DNA from: Aquimarina acroporae
Lineage (GTDB): Bacteria; Bacteroidota; Bacteroidia; Flavobacteriales; Flavobacteriaceae
Direction of reading: 5' to 3'
Length of the DNA stretch: 64,000 nucleotides
Assembly (NCBI RefSeq): GCF_023195925.1
Contig: NZ_JALPRE010000016.1
Span: 81,729 to 145,728, forward strand
Below, piece by piece: positions 51,274 to 59,676 of the stretch; positions within the stretch are counted from its first letter, which is position 1, and each line of letters starts with the position of its first letter. The notes under the pieces are model-generated. The model was given only the letters and a program-made list of their open reading frames with translations, had not been told where the DNA came from and did no database searches. The translations under genes and the position numbers were made by a program.

Positions 51274-52479
51274 TTAATAATAGGAATCTGTAAAGTAGAT
51301 TTTAAATAAATATAAAATACCAGATAAAAAGTGGAGAATAAAAACACTCCATAGAATCACCATTTTTTTTGAAAGCCAATTCTTTTGAAATGACTTAGAT
51401 ATCAAAAACGATGCGGTAGTTAACATTAAGATAAAGGTACAAATTATATTTTGCCAAACTAGATTTCCATGATTTCTCCTAGGGCCATCTTCAACAAAAA
51501 ACGCACTAATTATAATTCCTGTAATCGTAAGAAATAGTGCATACTTGAATGGAGAGTAATTAAATATTTCCTTGAAATAAACGCTTGTAACAATTGGAAA
51601 TGCAAATGACAATAAAAAGGCTATGGGCAAGTACCAAGTTGGAACAAAATGCCTTAGAAATTCAAAAGGTTCTCCGATAGTAATACCACTTTTTTGAGAT
51701 TGAAACGATCCTATTTGATAGTAGTAAATTGAGATAAATTGTATAATTATAAATAATACACCCACCATTATTGGGAATAATTGAATACTATATTTTTTAT
51801 AATTCTTTAACTTAAAATCGGACAATACAATGAATACAGTAGTAGGAACAAATGCAAAAATAAAAGATGGTTTGATCAAGATATTTAAAATAACTAAAAC
51901 AGTTACTAATAGAAGATCTTTATCCAATAAGGATTTAACATCTTTTTGAAAAAGTTGGAACTGTTTCCAAAATAATAATACTGCAAAAGGAAATAAACTT
52001 ATTGTAGTAGAGTTATGCCAAACTACAGATGGGGTCCTCCCCAAATACATCTTTTTTAACACAAAAAAATTATAAAAATCTGGTATTGCAAAACAAAATA
52101 GTAAAGCAAAAGCCAAGATCCGAATTATATTATGTTTATACTCATGTTCAATCCCACTATTTAAGCTATCAATAATTTCTTTAGAAATAATAAATTTCCA
52201 CACAGTAGCTAACGATAACACAACAACAACTACAAATAACATTAACGAATAATTATTTGAAAAAAAAGAAAGTAAATTAACCACAAAGAAGAACAAGAAA
52301 TTAGGAGAATAAGCTGTCTCTCCATTATTTACTCTTACAATAGATCGGATATGAGCCGGTATATCGGTATTAATGTATTTGGCAATTGCAAAAAAGAGAA
52401 TAAAGAAAATTATAAAAACTATAATATTATCTATATTGCTTTGACGAATAATGGATTTTTTGGTTTTCAAAATATTCAT
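51274..52479 (-). CDS. Polytopic membrane protein of the glycan region, probable glycosyltransferase or polymerase
   Basis: A 401-residue protein with about 10-12 hydrophobic helices and short loops. No catalytic motif can be named with confidence; the periplasmic loop KYINTDIPAHIRSIVRVNNG after the first helix has the acidic residue and polar pattern expected of a GT-C type enzyme. It lies 29 bp downstream of the next membrane protein on the same strand, in a run of four such genes, so it probably works on the same glycan. Wzy-like polymerase is the alternative. Confidence 0.6.
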   Translation of the reverse strand: MNILKTKKSIIRQSNIDNIIVFIIFFILFFAIAKYINTDIPAHIRSIVRVNNGETAYSPNFLFFFVVNLLSFFSNNYSLMLFVVVVVLSLATVWKFIISKEIIDSLNSGIEHEYKHNIIRILAFALLFCFAIPDFYNFFVLKKMYLGRTPSVVWHNSTTISLFPFAVLLFWKQFQLFQKDVKSLLDKDLLLVTVLVILNILIKPSFIFAFVPTTVFIVLSDFKLKNYKKYSIQLFPIMVGVLFIIIQFISIYYYQIGSFQSQKSGITIGEPFEFLRHFVPTWYLPIAFLLSFAFPIVTSVYFKEIFNYSPFKYALFLTITGIIISAFFVEDGPRRNHGNLVWQNIICTFILMLTTASFLISKSFQKNWLSKKMVILWSVFILHFLSGILYLFKIYFTDSYY

Positions 52480-52508
52480 ACTTTCTCTTTTTGATGAATT
52501 TTATCGTA

Positions 52509-53957
52509 TTACTTTCTTACTTTAAACAACGTATAATACTGATTATCAATAACTTTTCTATACTGCTCATAATTTACTCCCGGTTTACTTAAAACATAAT
52601 GATAAGAAGGGATATATAGATCATAATATTGAATAATATAATGTATTGGCAAATTAGTATTTGTTGAAAGGGGTAAATTAAGTACGTCTAATGAATGATC
52701 CTCTGGTAAATACGAAATCAAAACCTTAGAATTACCCGGAATTTTCTCCGCGATCTCAAAAAATGCTTCTTTACTTTCAATGAATTTATTGACATCAATT
52801 TCATTTCTCTCAGCAATACGTTCCCTTGACATTTCCATACTAGATAGGAACAATAGACATAAGATTATAACTTGTAAATATTGAATGATACTTTTAGAAT
52901 TAGTAACAATAAAGATGATATAAAAATAAAATAGTGGCGACATTGTTCTTATTTCCCTCCAGCTGAAAGCATCATACAAGAAAAAAAGTAACAAAAAATT
53001 GAGAACGCCTATAGAAGCTAGGGAAATAGATATTTCATTTTTGGTTTTAATTGCAATGGAAGTAAAGTAAATCACAACTCCAAGGTTGACATACTTAATT
53101 AGCAAATAAATCACACTTCCTTGATCATCAAAAAAATACAACCTTAAATTGTTCCAAAAATTTGAGACTAACGATGAAAACAACTCTCCAAACTCGCCTT
53201 TTTTAAGAAAGTCTATGAGTGAAGAAAAATAATTTGGTACTGGTTCATAAACATAGTGATTCACCAAAAAAGAAAAGAAGATTCCAAAAGCAAAAATAGC
53301 TATGTATCTAACAAATTGCTTTTTATCTTCTGCTAATGGTAATATCCCCACCAACCAAAACAGCCATAGACTTCTAAAAATCCCTGCTATAAAAATCAAA
53401 AGTATATATAGTAAAACATAAATCCCGTTATCTTCTTTATCCTTCTGATATATATTATACATTAGAAAACTTAGTAATAAGGCTGTAAAAACGTGAATTA
53501 TTTCCTGCATATATGTGAAGGCATACAGAGAAAAAAAAGGAAAAGATAGTATTGAGATCACAATCCACATCTTTTGGCTTATTGAAATTGTTTTCATTCG
53601 ATATATTAGAATAATCGGAATGCAAATGATTAAGAAATTAAAATAAATCATATTCAAATTGCTCCAACCGAAAATCTTTCCTATAACACCATGTAATAAG
53701 GGATATCCAAAACCATGAGGATCAGCACCAAAAAGAATACTCCCTTCTCCTCCTAATGTTAAGGCAGCTTTCAATGTATTGTTTTGAATGAAAGAATCTG
53801 TATTTGCGAAATAAAAAAACTCATCACTCCAAACAGGGTGGTAATTCTCAGAAACAGAAAGTATAAGCTTCGAATAATTAAAAAGTATTCCATACAGCAA
53901 TATAACTGCAAACAAAATTTCTATATACTTTCTATAGGTTCTTAACTTAAAAGCCAT
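52509..53957 (-). CDS. Probable GT-C type membrane glycosyltransferase
   Basis: A 482-residue protein with about 10-11 membrane helices. The first periplasmic loop contains the acidic pair Asp45-Glu46 in HPVWSDEFFYF, as in ArnT- and PMT-like enzymes that use polyprenyl-phosphate sugars. The C-terminal region is a soluble domain (IPGNSKVLISYLPEDHSLDV onwards). It is flanked by related genes on both sides with 29-40 bp gaps, suggesting one transcript. Confidence 0.65.
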   Translation of the reverse strand: MAFKLRTYRKYIEILFAVILLYGILFNYSKLILSVSENYHPVWSDEFFYFANTDSFIQNNTLKAALTLGGEGSILFGADPHGFGYPLLHGVIGKIFGWSNLNMIYFNFLIICIPIILIYRMKTISISQKMWIVISILSFPFFSLYAFTYMQEIIHVFTALLLSFLMYNIYQKDKEDNGIYVLLYILLIFIAGIFRSLWLFWLVGILPLAEDKKQFVRYIAIFAFGIFFSFLVNHYVYEPVPNYFSSLIDFLKKGEFGELFSSLVSNFWNNLRLYFFDDQGSVIYLLIKYVNLGVVIYFTSIAIKTKNEISISLASIGVLNFLLLFFLYDAFSWREIRTMSPLFYFYIIFIVTNSKSIIQYLQVIILCLLFLSSMEMSRERIAERNEIDVNKFIESKEAFFEIAEKIPGNSKVLISYLPEDHSLDVLNLPLSTNTNLPIHYIIQYYDLYIPSYHYVLSKPGVNYEQYRKVIDNQYYTLFKVRK

Positions 53958-53997
53958 TCTTTATAATTGTTCTGTAACATCAAAAAAACAAATAACA

Positions 53998-56223
53998 TTA
54001 CTTTAGTTCTTGTTTTGCCCACTCCAAATTATTTTTAGCCAATTGAAAATTTGGATCAATTTGCAAAGCTTTCTCGCAAGCCAACACGGCTTTTTTGTAT
54101 TCTTCAAGAGCGTTATATGAAGAACAAATGTTATTGTATGCCAAACTACTATTCGGATTCATATTTAATAACTCTTCACTAGCTTTAATACTTTCTGTAA
54201 AGTATCCTAATTTATAATAGTTAAAACTTAGATTTATGTAATCATCATTAGACAATTGCGAATTTTGCCTTCGATAGGATCCTTCTTTAGCAGCTTTTAA
54301 ATTGTTTTTTGTTAAGTTACTCTCAGGTTGGAATTGTAAAGACTTTTCACAAGCAATAATAGCTTTTTCATACATTAACAGTTCATTATAAGCCGTACAC
54401 AAATTATTATACGCTACACTATTATTTGGTTGTAAATTAATAGCATCTTTAGACGCTTCTATAGATTTAAAATAGTTCTTTTCTTTGTAATACAACAAAC
54501 TCAAAGTTACGTATTGATCAGATGTAGGACTTTGCCCTAGTTGTTTTTCTAACTGAGTAATACGATCTTCTTCAATTATATTTTTAACAATATAACATAT
54601 GGTCACTCCATCTACTTTTATTTCATGCACAGTGTTTTCAGGAGACCAGTTAACATTGATATCTTTTTTATATTTTCCCTCGGTAAGCATAATAATCGAA
54701 TAATCCCAATCTGGAGAATCTCTTCTTACCAGTACATATTCTAAACTAGGAATTTTATCCAAATAGTATGATAATTTTGATTGTTCTCCATAATACATCC
54801 TAACTCTAGCTGGAGAATCCAAATCATATTTTGGGCTTACATTTTTCTCTAACCAATCTATTGCTGGTTTTATACCAAATCCCCAATAATCTAATTCATA
54901 ATTTGCATAAGCTCCCTTTACCCCTCCAACAACTGGACTGTAATAAACCGACTGCAAAGGGTGATTAGCAACCATAAATCTTAAAGGCTCTAATAACAAA
55001 AGTCCCAGTAAAATATATGCCACTCTTCTGGATTTTAGGTTTGGTAAAATCTTAAAAAGTTTAAAATATGACAAAACCGCTAATATAATTATAGGAGGAA
55101 CTGTAAACAAAAACTGCCTAGAATTACTGTAACTATTAACATTGCCAATGATCATTAGAAATAAAGGAAAAAAAGTCGCGAACAACAAAATTGAATAACG
55201 AATTTTCTTCTCGATAACTTCTCTATAAAACAATAAAGGGATAAGAATTATACCCACAATTATGTGCAAAGGCATTTGTATAAAGAGTAGACTTTTAAAA
55301 GAATAATACCATGGCATATCAAAACTACTTCTCCAAATTCCTTCGAACAATTGTGTACTTACGAAACCGTCAAACTCTTTAAATTTCAACAATATTTCTA
55401 AAGGTACATATGTAGGATTAGTGTGTCCATAAGGCCAAAAAAAACTTGCTCCCAAATAAGAAAATAAGCAAACAGCTAAAGTTTTAGCTACAATTAACAA
55501 AGAATTCTTGATGTCTATTTTTCTAAAACTTGATTTATAGTTTTCAAAAAGCCACCACATAAAAACAACTAACAAAACGTATCCGAGTACCATAAGCCCA
55601 GCCACTCTAATATTAATCAATAAAGAAATATTGAGCACTAGTAAAAAAGCGCGTCGAAAGGTAATTACAGGGAGTTCTTCAAATAATTTGACAATATGAA
55701 ATAAAGAAAACATATAAAATGCAGCCGCCGGAATATCTTTGGGGTTATTCATAGAATGCCCAAACAAAACTGGAGTAAGTACTATAAAAACAAGTGTAAA
55801 CAATCCAACTTTCCAGCCTCCAAGTTCTTTCCCTAATAAACCGCAAAAAAGAAATAGCAAAAACCCGAATATCGAATTCATCATATTGCTAAACTCATAC
55901 TTACCTATAAAAGAGAAATACTGATGAAAAAAATTACTAACTAAATCAAAAAAACCACCAAAACCATTCATCCCTTTTATCAGGTCCAAGTCACTATCAG
56001 AAATATTAATATATTTCCCTTCTTCATTAATAGGGCTTAATGTAGCAGAATTATCTAACCCTTTAAAATAATTTAGAATCCTTTTCCCATGATCATTATG
56101 AAACCTAGTATCTTCGGTGATACCATAGTCAAAGCTTAAAGAAGGCATTAAAAGTCCTATCAAAATAGCTAAGCCAATAAAAACTGTTCGGTAATTTATT
56201 TCCTGGGGGTATTCGAATTTCAT
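53998..56223 (-). CDS. GT39-like membrane glycosyltransferase with TPR tail
   Basis: A 741-residue protein: about 10-11 membrane helices in the first 430 residues, with Glu37-Asp38 in the first periplasmic loop (DYGITEDTRFHND) and the GT39-type motif NPKDIPAAAF near 150. A soluble region (about 430-545) and then tetratricopeptide repeats (about 545-741; for example NNSVAYNNLCTAYNELLMYE and PNSSLAYNNICSSYNALEEY) end in a nearly identical tail to that of the gene at 59677. It probably transfers a sugar from a lipid carrier to a growing glycan. It starts 7 bp downstream of the aminotransferase gene. Confidence 0.8.
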   Translation of the reverse strand: MKFEYPQEINYRTVFIGLAILIGLLMPSLSFDYGITEDTRFHNDHGKRILNYFKGLDNSATLSPINEEGKYINISDSDLDLIKGMNGFGGFFDLVSNFFHQYFSFIGKYEFSNMMNSIFGFLLFLFCGLLGKELGGWKVGLFTLVFIVLTPVLFGHSMNNPKDIPAAAFYMFSLFHIVKLFEELPVITFRRAFLLVLNISLLINIRVAGLMVLGYVLLVVFMWWLFENYKSSFRKIDIKNSLLIVAKTLAVCLFSYLGASFFWPYGHTNPTYVPLEILLKFKEFDGFVSTQLFEGIWRSSFDMPWYYSFKSLLFIQMPLHIIVGIILIPLLFYREVIEKKIRYSILLFATFFPLFLMIIGNVNSYSNSRQFLFTVPPIIILAVLSYFKLFKILPNLKSRRVAYILLGLLLLEPLRFMVANHPLQSVYYSPVVGGVKGAYANYELDYWGFGIKPAIDWLEKNVSPKYDLDSPARVRMYYGEQSKLSYYLDKIPSLEYVLVRRDSPDWDYSIIMLTEGKYKKDINVNWSPENTVHEIKVDGVTICYIVKNIIEEDRITQLEKQLGQSPTSDQYVTLSLLYYKEKNYFKSIEASKDAINLQPNNSVAYNNLCTAYNELLMYEKAIIACEKSLQFQPESNLTKNNLKAAKEGSYRRQNSQLSNDDYINLSFNYYKLGYFTESIKASEELLNMNPNSSLAYNNICSSYNALEEYKKAVLACEKALQIDPNFQLAKNNLEWAKQELK

Positions 56224-56230
56224 AGTAGTT

Positions 56231-57364
56231 TTATATTCTTCTAAAAAAACTTATTACCAAATTAATTATTTTATCCTGATCCTCTATATCCAATTCATAA
56301 TATAAAGGTAGGCGAAGTAATCGATCTGCAAAATTATCGCAATGCTCCAATGTATTTAAAATACTATTTTGCAAATGAAAAGGACTTTTATGTAGTGATA
56401 AGTAATGAAATACTGCATGTACCCCATTCTCTTTTAAAAAAGAGATTAACTCGCCTCGCTCATTATTATTTGCACAAACTAAATAAAAAAGATGACCATT
56501 TGCAGTTGCAAAATCAGGAACTACCGGTAAACGAACAAACCCTTCTTCCTCAAGCTCTTTAAGTTTAAAAAAATAGTTGTTCCAAATTTTTTTTCTTCTG
56601 GATTGAATCTTTTGTAAATTCTCTAATTGAGCAAATAAAAATGCTGCTGTTACATCAGAAGGTAGAAAGGAAGAACCTACATCTACCCATGAATATTTAT
56701 CAATTTCACCTCTAAAAAACGCAGAACGATTGGTTCCTTTTTCCCAGATTATCTCTGCCCTTTTATCAAAACGTTCGTCGTTCACGACAAGCATCCCTCC
56801 TTCTCCTGAAATAATATTTTTGGTTTCATGAAAAGAAAAAGCTGCCAAATGGCCTATGGTACCTAAAGGCTTTCCGTTGTAATAAGAGTCAATGGCTTGT
56901 GCTGCATCCTCCACCACAAACAAGCCATGTCTACTCGCGATATCCATAATAGTGTCCATATCACAAGATATTCCAGCATAATGCACAACCACAATAACTT
57001 TGGTTTTTGAAGTGATTAAAGATTCTATATTTGAGGCATCAATATTCGGGTTATCTTCATAACTATCGGCAAAAACTACCTTTGCGCCTCTTAAGACAAA
57101 AGCATTAGCGGTCGAAACAAATGTAAATGAGGGCATGATCACTTCATCTCCCGGTTCTATGCCAACCAGAATCGCTGCCATTTCTAACGCATCGGTGCAT
57201 GAGGATGTAAGCAAACAATTCCTATACCCCATTTTATTTTCAAAAAAATCATGACATTTTTGAGTATAATATCCATTTCCGGAAATCTTACCACGAGCAA
57301 CTGCATCTTTAATATAATACAACTCATCACCTGTCATGTAAGGTTTATTAAATGGAATATTCAT
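56231..57364 (-). CDS. wecE: dTDP-4-amino-4,6-dideoxygalactose transaminase-like (WecE/RffA)
   Basis: A 377-residue PLP aminotransferase of the DegT/DnrJ/EryC1 family. The PLP lysine is Lys182 in SFHETKNIISGEGG, the WecE hallmark. The N-terminal FNKPYMTGDELYYI and the LTSSCTDALEMAAIL, PGDEVIMPSFTFVSTANAFV and VVVHYAGISCD segments match. It makes the 4-amino group of a 4,6-dideoxysugar (Fuc4N or similar) from the dTDP-keto sugar. No dTDP-glucose synthase is in the window. With the divergent formyltransferase it suggests an N-formyl amino sugar. Confidence 0.9.
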   Translation of the reverse strand: MNIPFNKPYMTGDELYYIKDAVARGKISGNGYYTQKCHDFFENKMGYRNCLLTSSCTDALEMAAILVGIEPGDEVIMPSFTFVSTANAFVLRGAKVVFADSYEDNPNIDASNIESLITSKTKVIVVVHYAGISCDMDTIMDIASRHGLFVVEDAAQAIDSYYNGKPLGTIGHLAAFSFHETKNIISGEGGMLVVNDERFDKRAEIIWEKGTNRSAFFRGEIDKYSWVDVGSSFLPSDVTAAFLFAQLENLQKIQSRRKKIWNNYFFKLKELEEEGFVRLPVVPDFATANGHLFYLVCANNNERGELISFLKENGVHAVFHYLSLHKSPFHLQNSILNTLEHCDNFADRLLRLPLYYELDIEDQDKIINLVISFFRRI

Positions 57365-57597
57365 ATTAAAATCATTCTAAAATTAGTAAAGAAGTAAAAA
57401 TTCAAGGCTATTAATTGTAAGAGGTAAGTTTATTTCAAATATTTTCAAAAAACAAAAAAACTTTAGGATTAATTAACTAAACTAATACATAAAACAAAGA
57501 CATCCTAACAATCTAACTACAAAGCAATAATCTAAATTCTTTTATTTTTTTGTGAATTATATTGATAATTTTAATTTTTCAATATATTATTACACCT

Positions 57598-58500
57598 ATG
57601 AAGGTATCACTTTATTTAATGTCACAAAAAGGCTTTGAGGTTTTAAAAGCATTAAAAAGTAATGGGTACGAAATACATATATCAGAAATTATTGTCGGCA
57701 GAGATAAAAATGTGAAAGATGATTTTTCAGAAAAAATTATTTCCTACTGCTTAAAAAACGAGATAAAACATTACGAAAGAAAGGATTCATATGTAATAAC
57801 CTCAGATTTTTCAATAGCAATATCTTGGCGTTGGTTAATTCCAGAAAGCAAATCCAAATTAATTGTATTACATGATTCTTTATTACCAAAATACAGAGGT
57901 TTTTCACCCTTGGTTAACATGCTCATTAATAAAGAAGAAGTAATTGGAGTAACTGCCTTATTTGCATCAAAAGAATATGACAAAGGTCCAATAATTGAAC
58001 AATCTTCAACAGAAATCTCTTATCCCATAAAAATTTCTGATGCTATTAACATTATAACTAATAATTATGTAGAACTTGTTTTAAAAATAGTTGAAAAAAT
58101 ACGTTTAGGAGAAAAAATAACTACATATCAGCAGAATGAAAAACTTGCCACTTATAGTCTTTGGAGAGATGAGGAGGACTACGAAATTGACTGGAATCAA
58201 AGTGCTGAATCAATTTTAAACCTAATAAATGCAGTATCAAAACCTTATAAAGGTGCTTCAACATTTATTAATGGAAATCAAAAAATACGAATTCTGGATG
58301 CATCAATAGAAGACGATGTACACATAGAAAACAGAGATGCAGGTAAAGTAATATTCATAAAAGAAAATTGTCCGGTAATAGTTTGTAAAACAGGATTAAT
58401 TAAATTGAGTGAGGTAATCGATGATAATACAGAAAAAAATATATTACCTTTTAAAAAATTTAGAATCAGACTTACTAGTCAAACACCCTATAATGGTTGA
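57598..58500 (+). CDS. Formyltransferase-family protein, probable sugar N-formyltransferase
   Basis: A 300-residue protein: an N-terminal FMT-type Rossmann domain and a C-terminal domain (about 200-300) similar to the Fmt C-terminal barrel. The catalytic His92 is in VLHDSLLPKYRG and Asp128 in YDKGPI, with the 36-residue spacing of Fmt His108-Asp144. The usual Asn two residues before the His is Val90 here, so the N-H-D triad is incomplete. Likely substrate: the amino sugar nucleotide made by the divergent WecE-like enzyme. The start is the ATG at 57598; an upstream TTG adds a hydrophobic stretch and is not preferred. True tRNA formyltransferase is unlikely. Confidence 0.8.
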   Translation: MKVSLYLMSQKGFEVLKALKSNGYEIHISEIIVGRDKNVKDDFSEKIISYCLKNEIKHYERKDSYVITSDFSIAISWRWLIPESKSKLIVLHDSLLPKYRGFSPLVNMLINKEEVIGVTALFASKEYDKGPIIEQSSTEISYPIKISDAINIITNNYVELVLKIVEKIRLGEKITTYQQNEKLATYSLWRDEEDYEIDWNQSAESILNLINAVSKPYKGASTFINGNQKIRILDASIEDDVHIENRDAGKVIFIKENCPVIVCKTGLIKLSEVIDDNTEKNILPFKKFRIRLTSQTPYNG

Positions 58501-58547
58501 TTCTAAGTATTGATAGAATTAAGTTGTAAATTATAAAAATAAGATTT

Positions 58548-59471
58548 TTGGAAATTTCAATTGTAAGCCCCGTTTATATGGCTGAAAATCTTGTTCATGA
58601 ATTGGTGAACAGGTTGAATTCAACGTTAACTTCTGTTTGCGACAATTATGAAATTATACTTGTTGAAGATGGAAGCCCCGATCGCTCTTGGGAAGCCATT
58701 GACGAAATTTGTAATAATAACAAAAATGTTAAAGGAATAAAACTTAGTAGAAATTTTGGACAACATTACGCAATTACCGCAGGGTTGGCAAATGCTAGAG
58801 GTAATTGGATCATTGTAATGGATTGCGATTTACAAGATAGACCAGAAGAAATCCCTAAATTATATAAAAAAGTATTAGAAGGGTATGAGATTGTTTATGC
58901 CCAAAGAGAGCAAAGACAAGATAATATATTTAAAAAACTTTCCTCAAAAATTTTCTACAAGACGTTCGGTTATTTAACCAACAGCAAACAAGATCCTTCT
59001 ATTGCAAATTTTGGAATTTACAAGAAATCTGTAATTCATGCGATATTATCTATGAAAGATTATGTTCGTTTTTTCCCTACCATGGTGCAATGGGTTGGGT
59101 TTGAAAGTACGAAAATCAATGTCGAACATAGCACAAGGGCCTCAGGGAAATCTTCGTATTCATGGAGAAAGTTAATACATCTTGCTATCGATAACATCAT
59201 TTCATTTTCTGATAAACCTCTTAAATTAACTATTCGTCTGGGGCTAACTATAGCAGCTATTTCTTTCCTGTCAGGGTTATTTTATATGTACAAATATTTT
59301 AATGGAGAAATTAAAGTTCTTGGTTTTGCTAGTATAGTCATTTCAATCTGGTTTCTATCTGGCTTAATCATTTTTATTTTAGGTGTAATTGGAATGTACT
59401 TAGGCAAATCTTTTGATCAAGTAAAAGAAAGACCTAACTACATTATATCAAAAAAAATCAATATGTCCTAA
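58548..59471 (+). CDS. GT2 glycosyltransferase with two membrane helices (DPM/ArnC-like)
   Basis: A 307-residue family 2 glycosyltransferase: EISIVSPVYMAENLVHELV, LVEDGSPDRSW and IVMDCDLQDRPEEIPKLY with the catalytic/metal Asp92 and Asp94, followed by two membrane helices (about 228-250 and 260-285). This is the build of polyprenyl-phosphate sugar synthases such as ArnC or GtrB, which load a sugar on undecaprenyl phosphate for later transfer by GT-C enzymes like those nearby. The only canonical start at this N terminus is TTG. Confidence 0.85.
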   Translation: MEISIVSPVYMAENLVHELVNRLNSTLTSVCDNYEIILVEDGSPDRSWEAIDEICNNNKNVKGIKLSRNFGQHYAITAGLANARGNWIIVMDCDLQDRPEEIPKLYKKVLEGYEIVYAQREQRQDNIFKKLSSKIFYKTFGYLTNSKQDPSIANFGIYKKSVIHAILSMKDYVRFFPTMVQWVGFESTKINVEHSTRASGKSSYSWRKLIHLAIDNIISFSDKPLKLTIRLGLTIAAISFLSGLFYMYKYFNGEIKVLGFASIVISIWFLSGLIIFILGVIGMYLGKSFDQVKERPNYIISKKINMS

Positions 59472-59565
59472 AAACCACTGTATAAGCACTATTTCAGATA
59501 ATTTCTTTTTTTGAAAAACACATCCGAATACATATTCTATACTAAAACAAACTCTTAACTGGGTA

Positions 59566-59585
59566 GAATATCGAAATCGATATTC
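59566..59585. promoter_or_regulatory. Inverted repeat GAATATCG-N4-CGATATTC
   Basis: A perfect 8-bp dyad with a 4-bp centre, about 90 bp upstream of the TPR glycosyltransferase gene. Possible operator. Confidence 0.3.
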
Positions 59586-59676
59586 AAAAAATATTTATAT
59601 TAGACCGTATTAATATTAAGTTTTAAACCGGACTTAGTTTAAACATCATCAAAAACCCTAAAAACTAACCAAAAGA

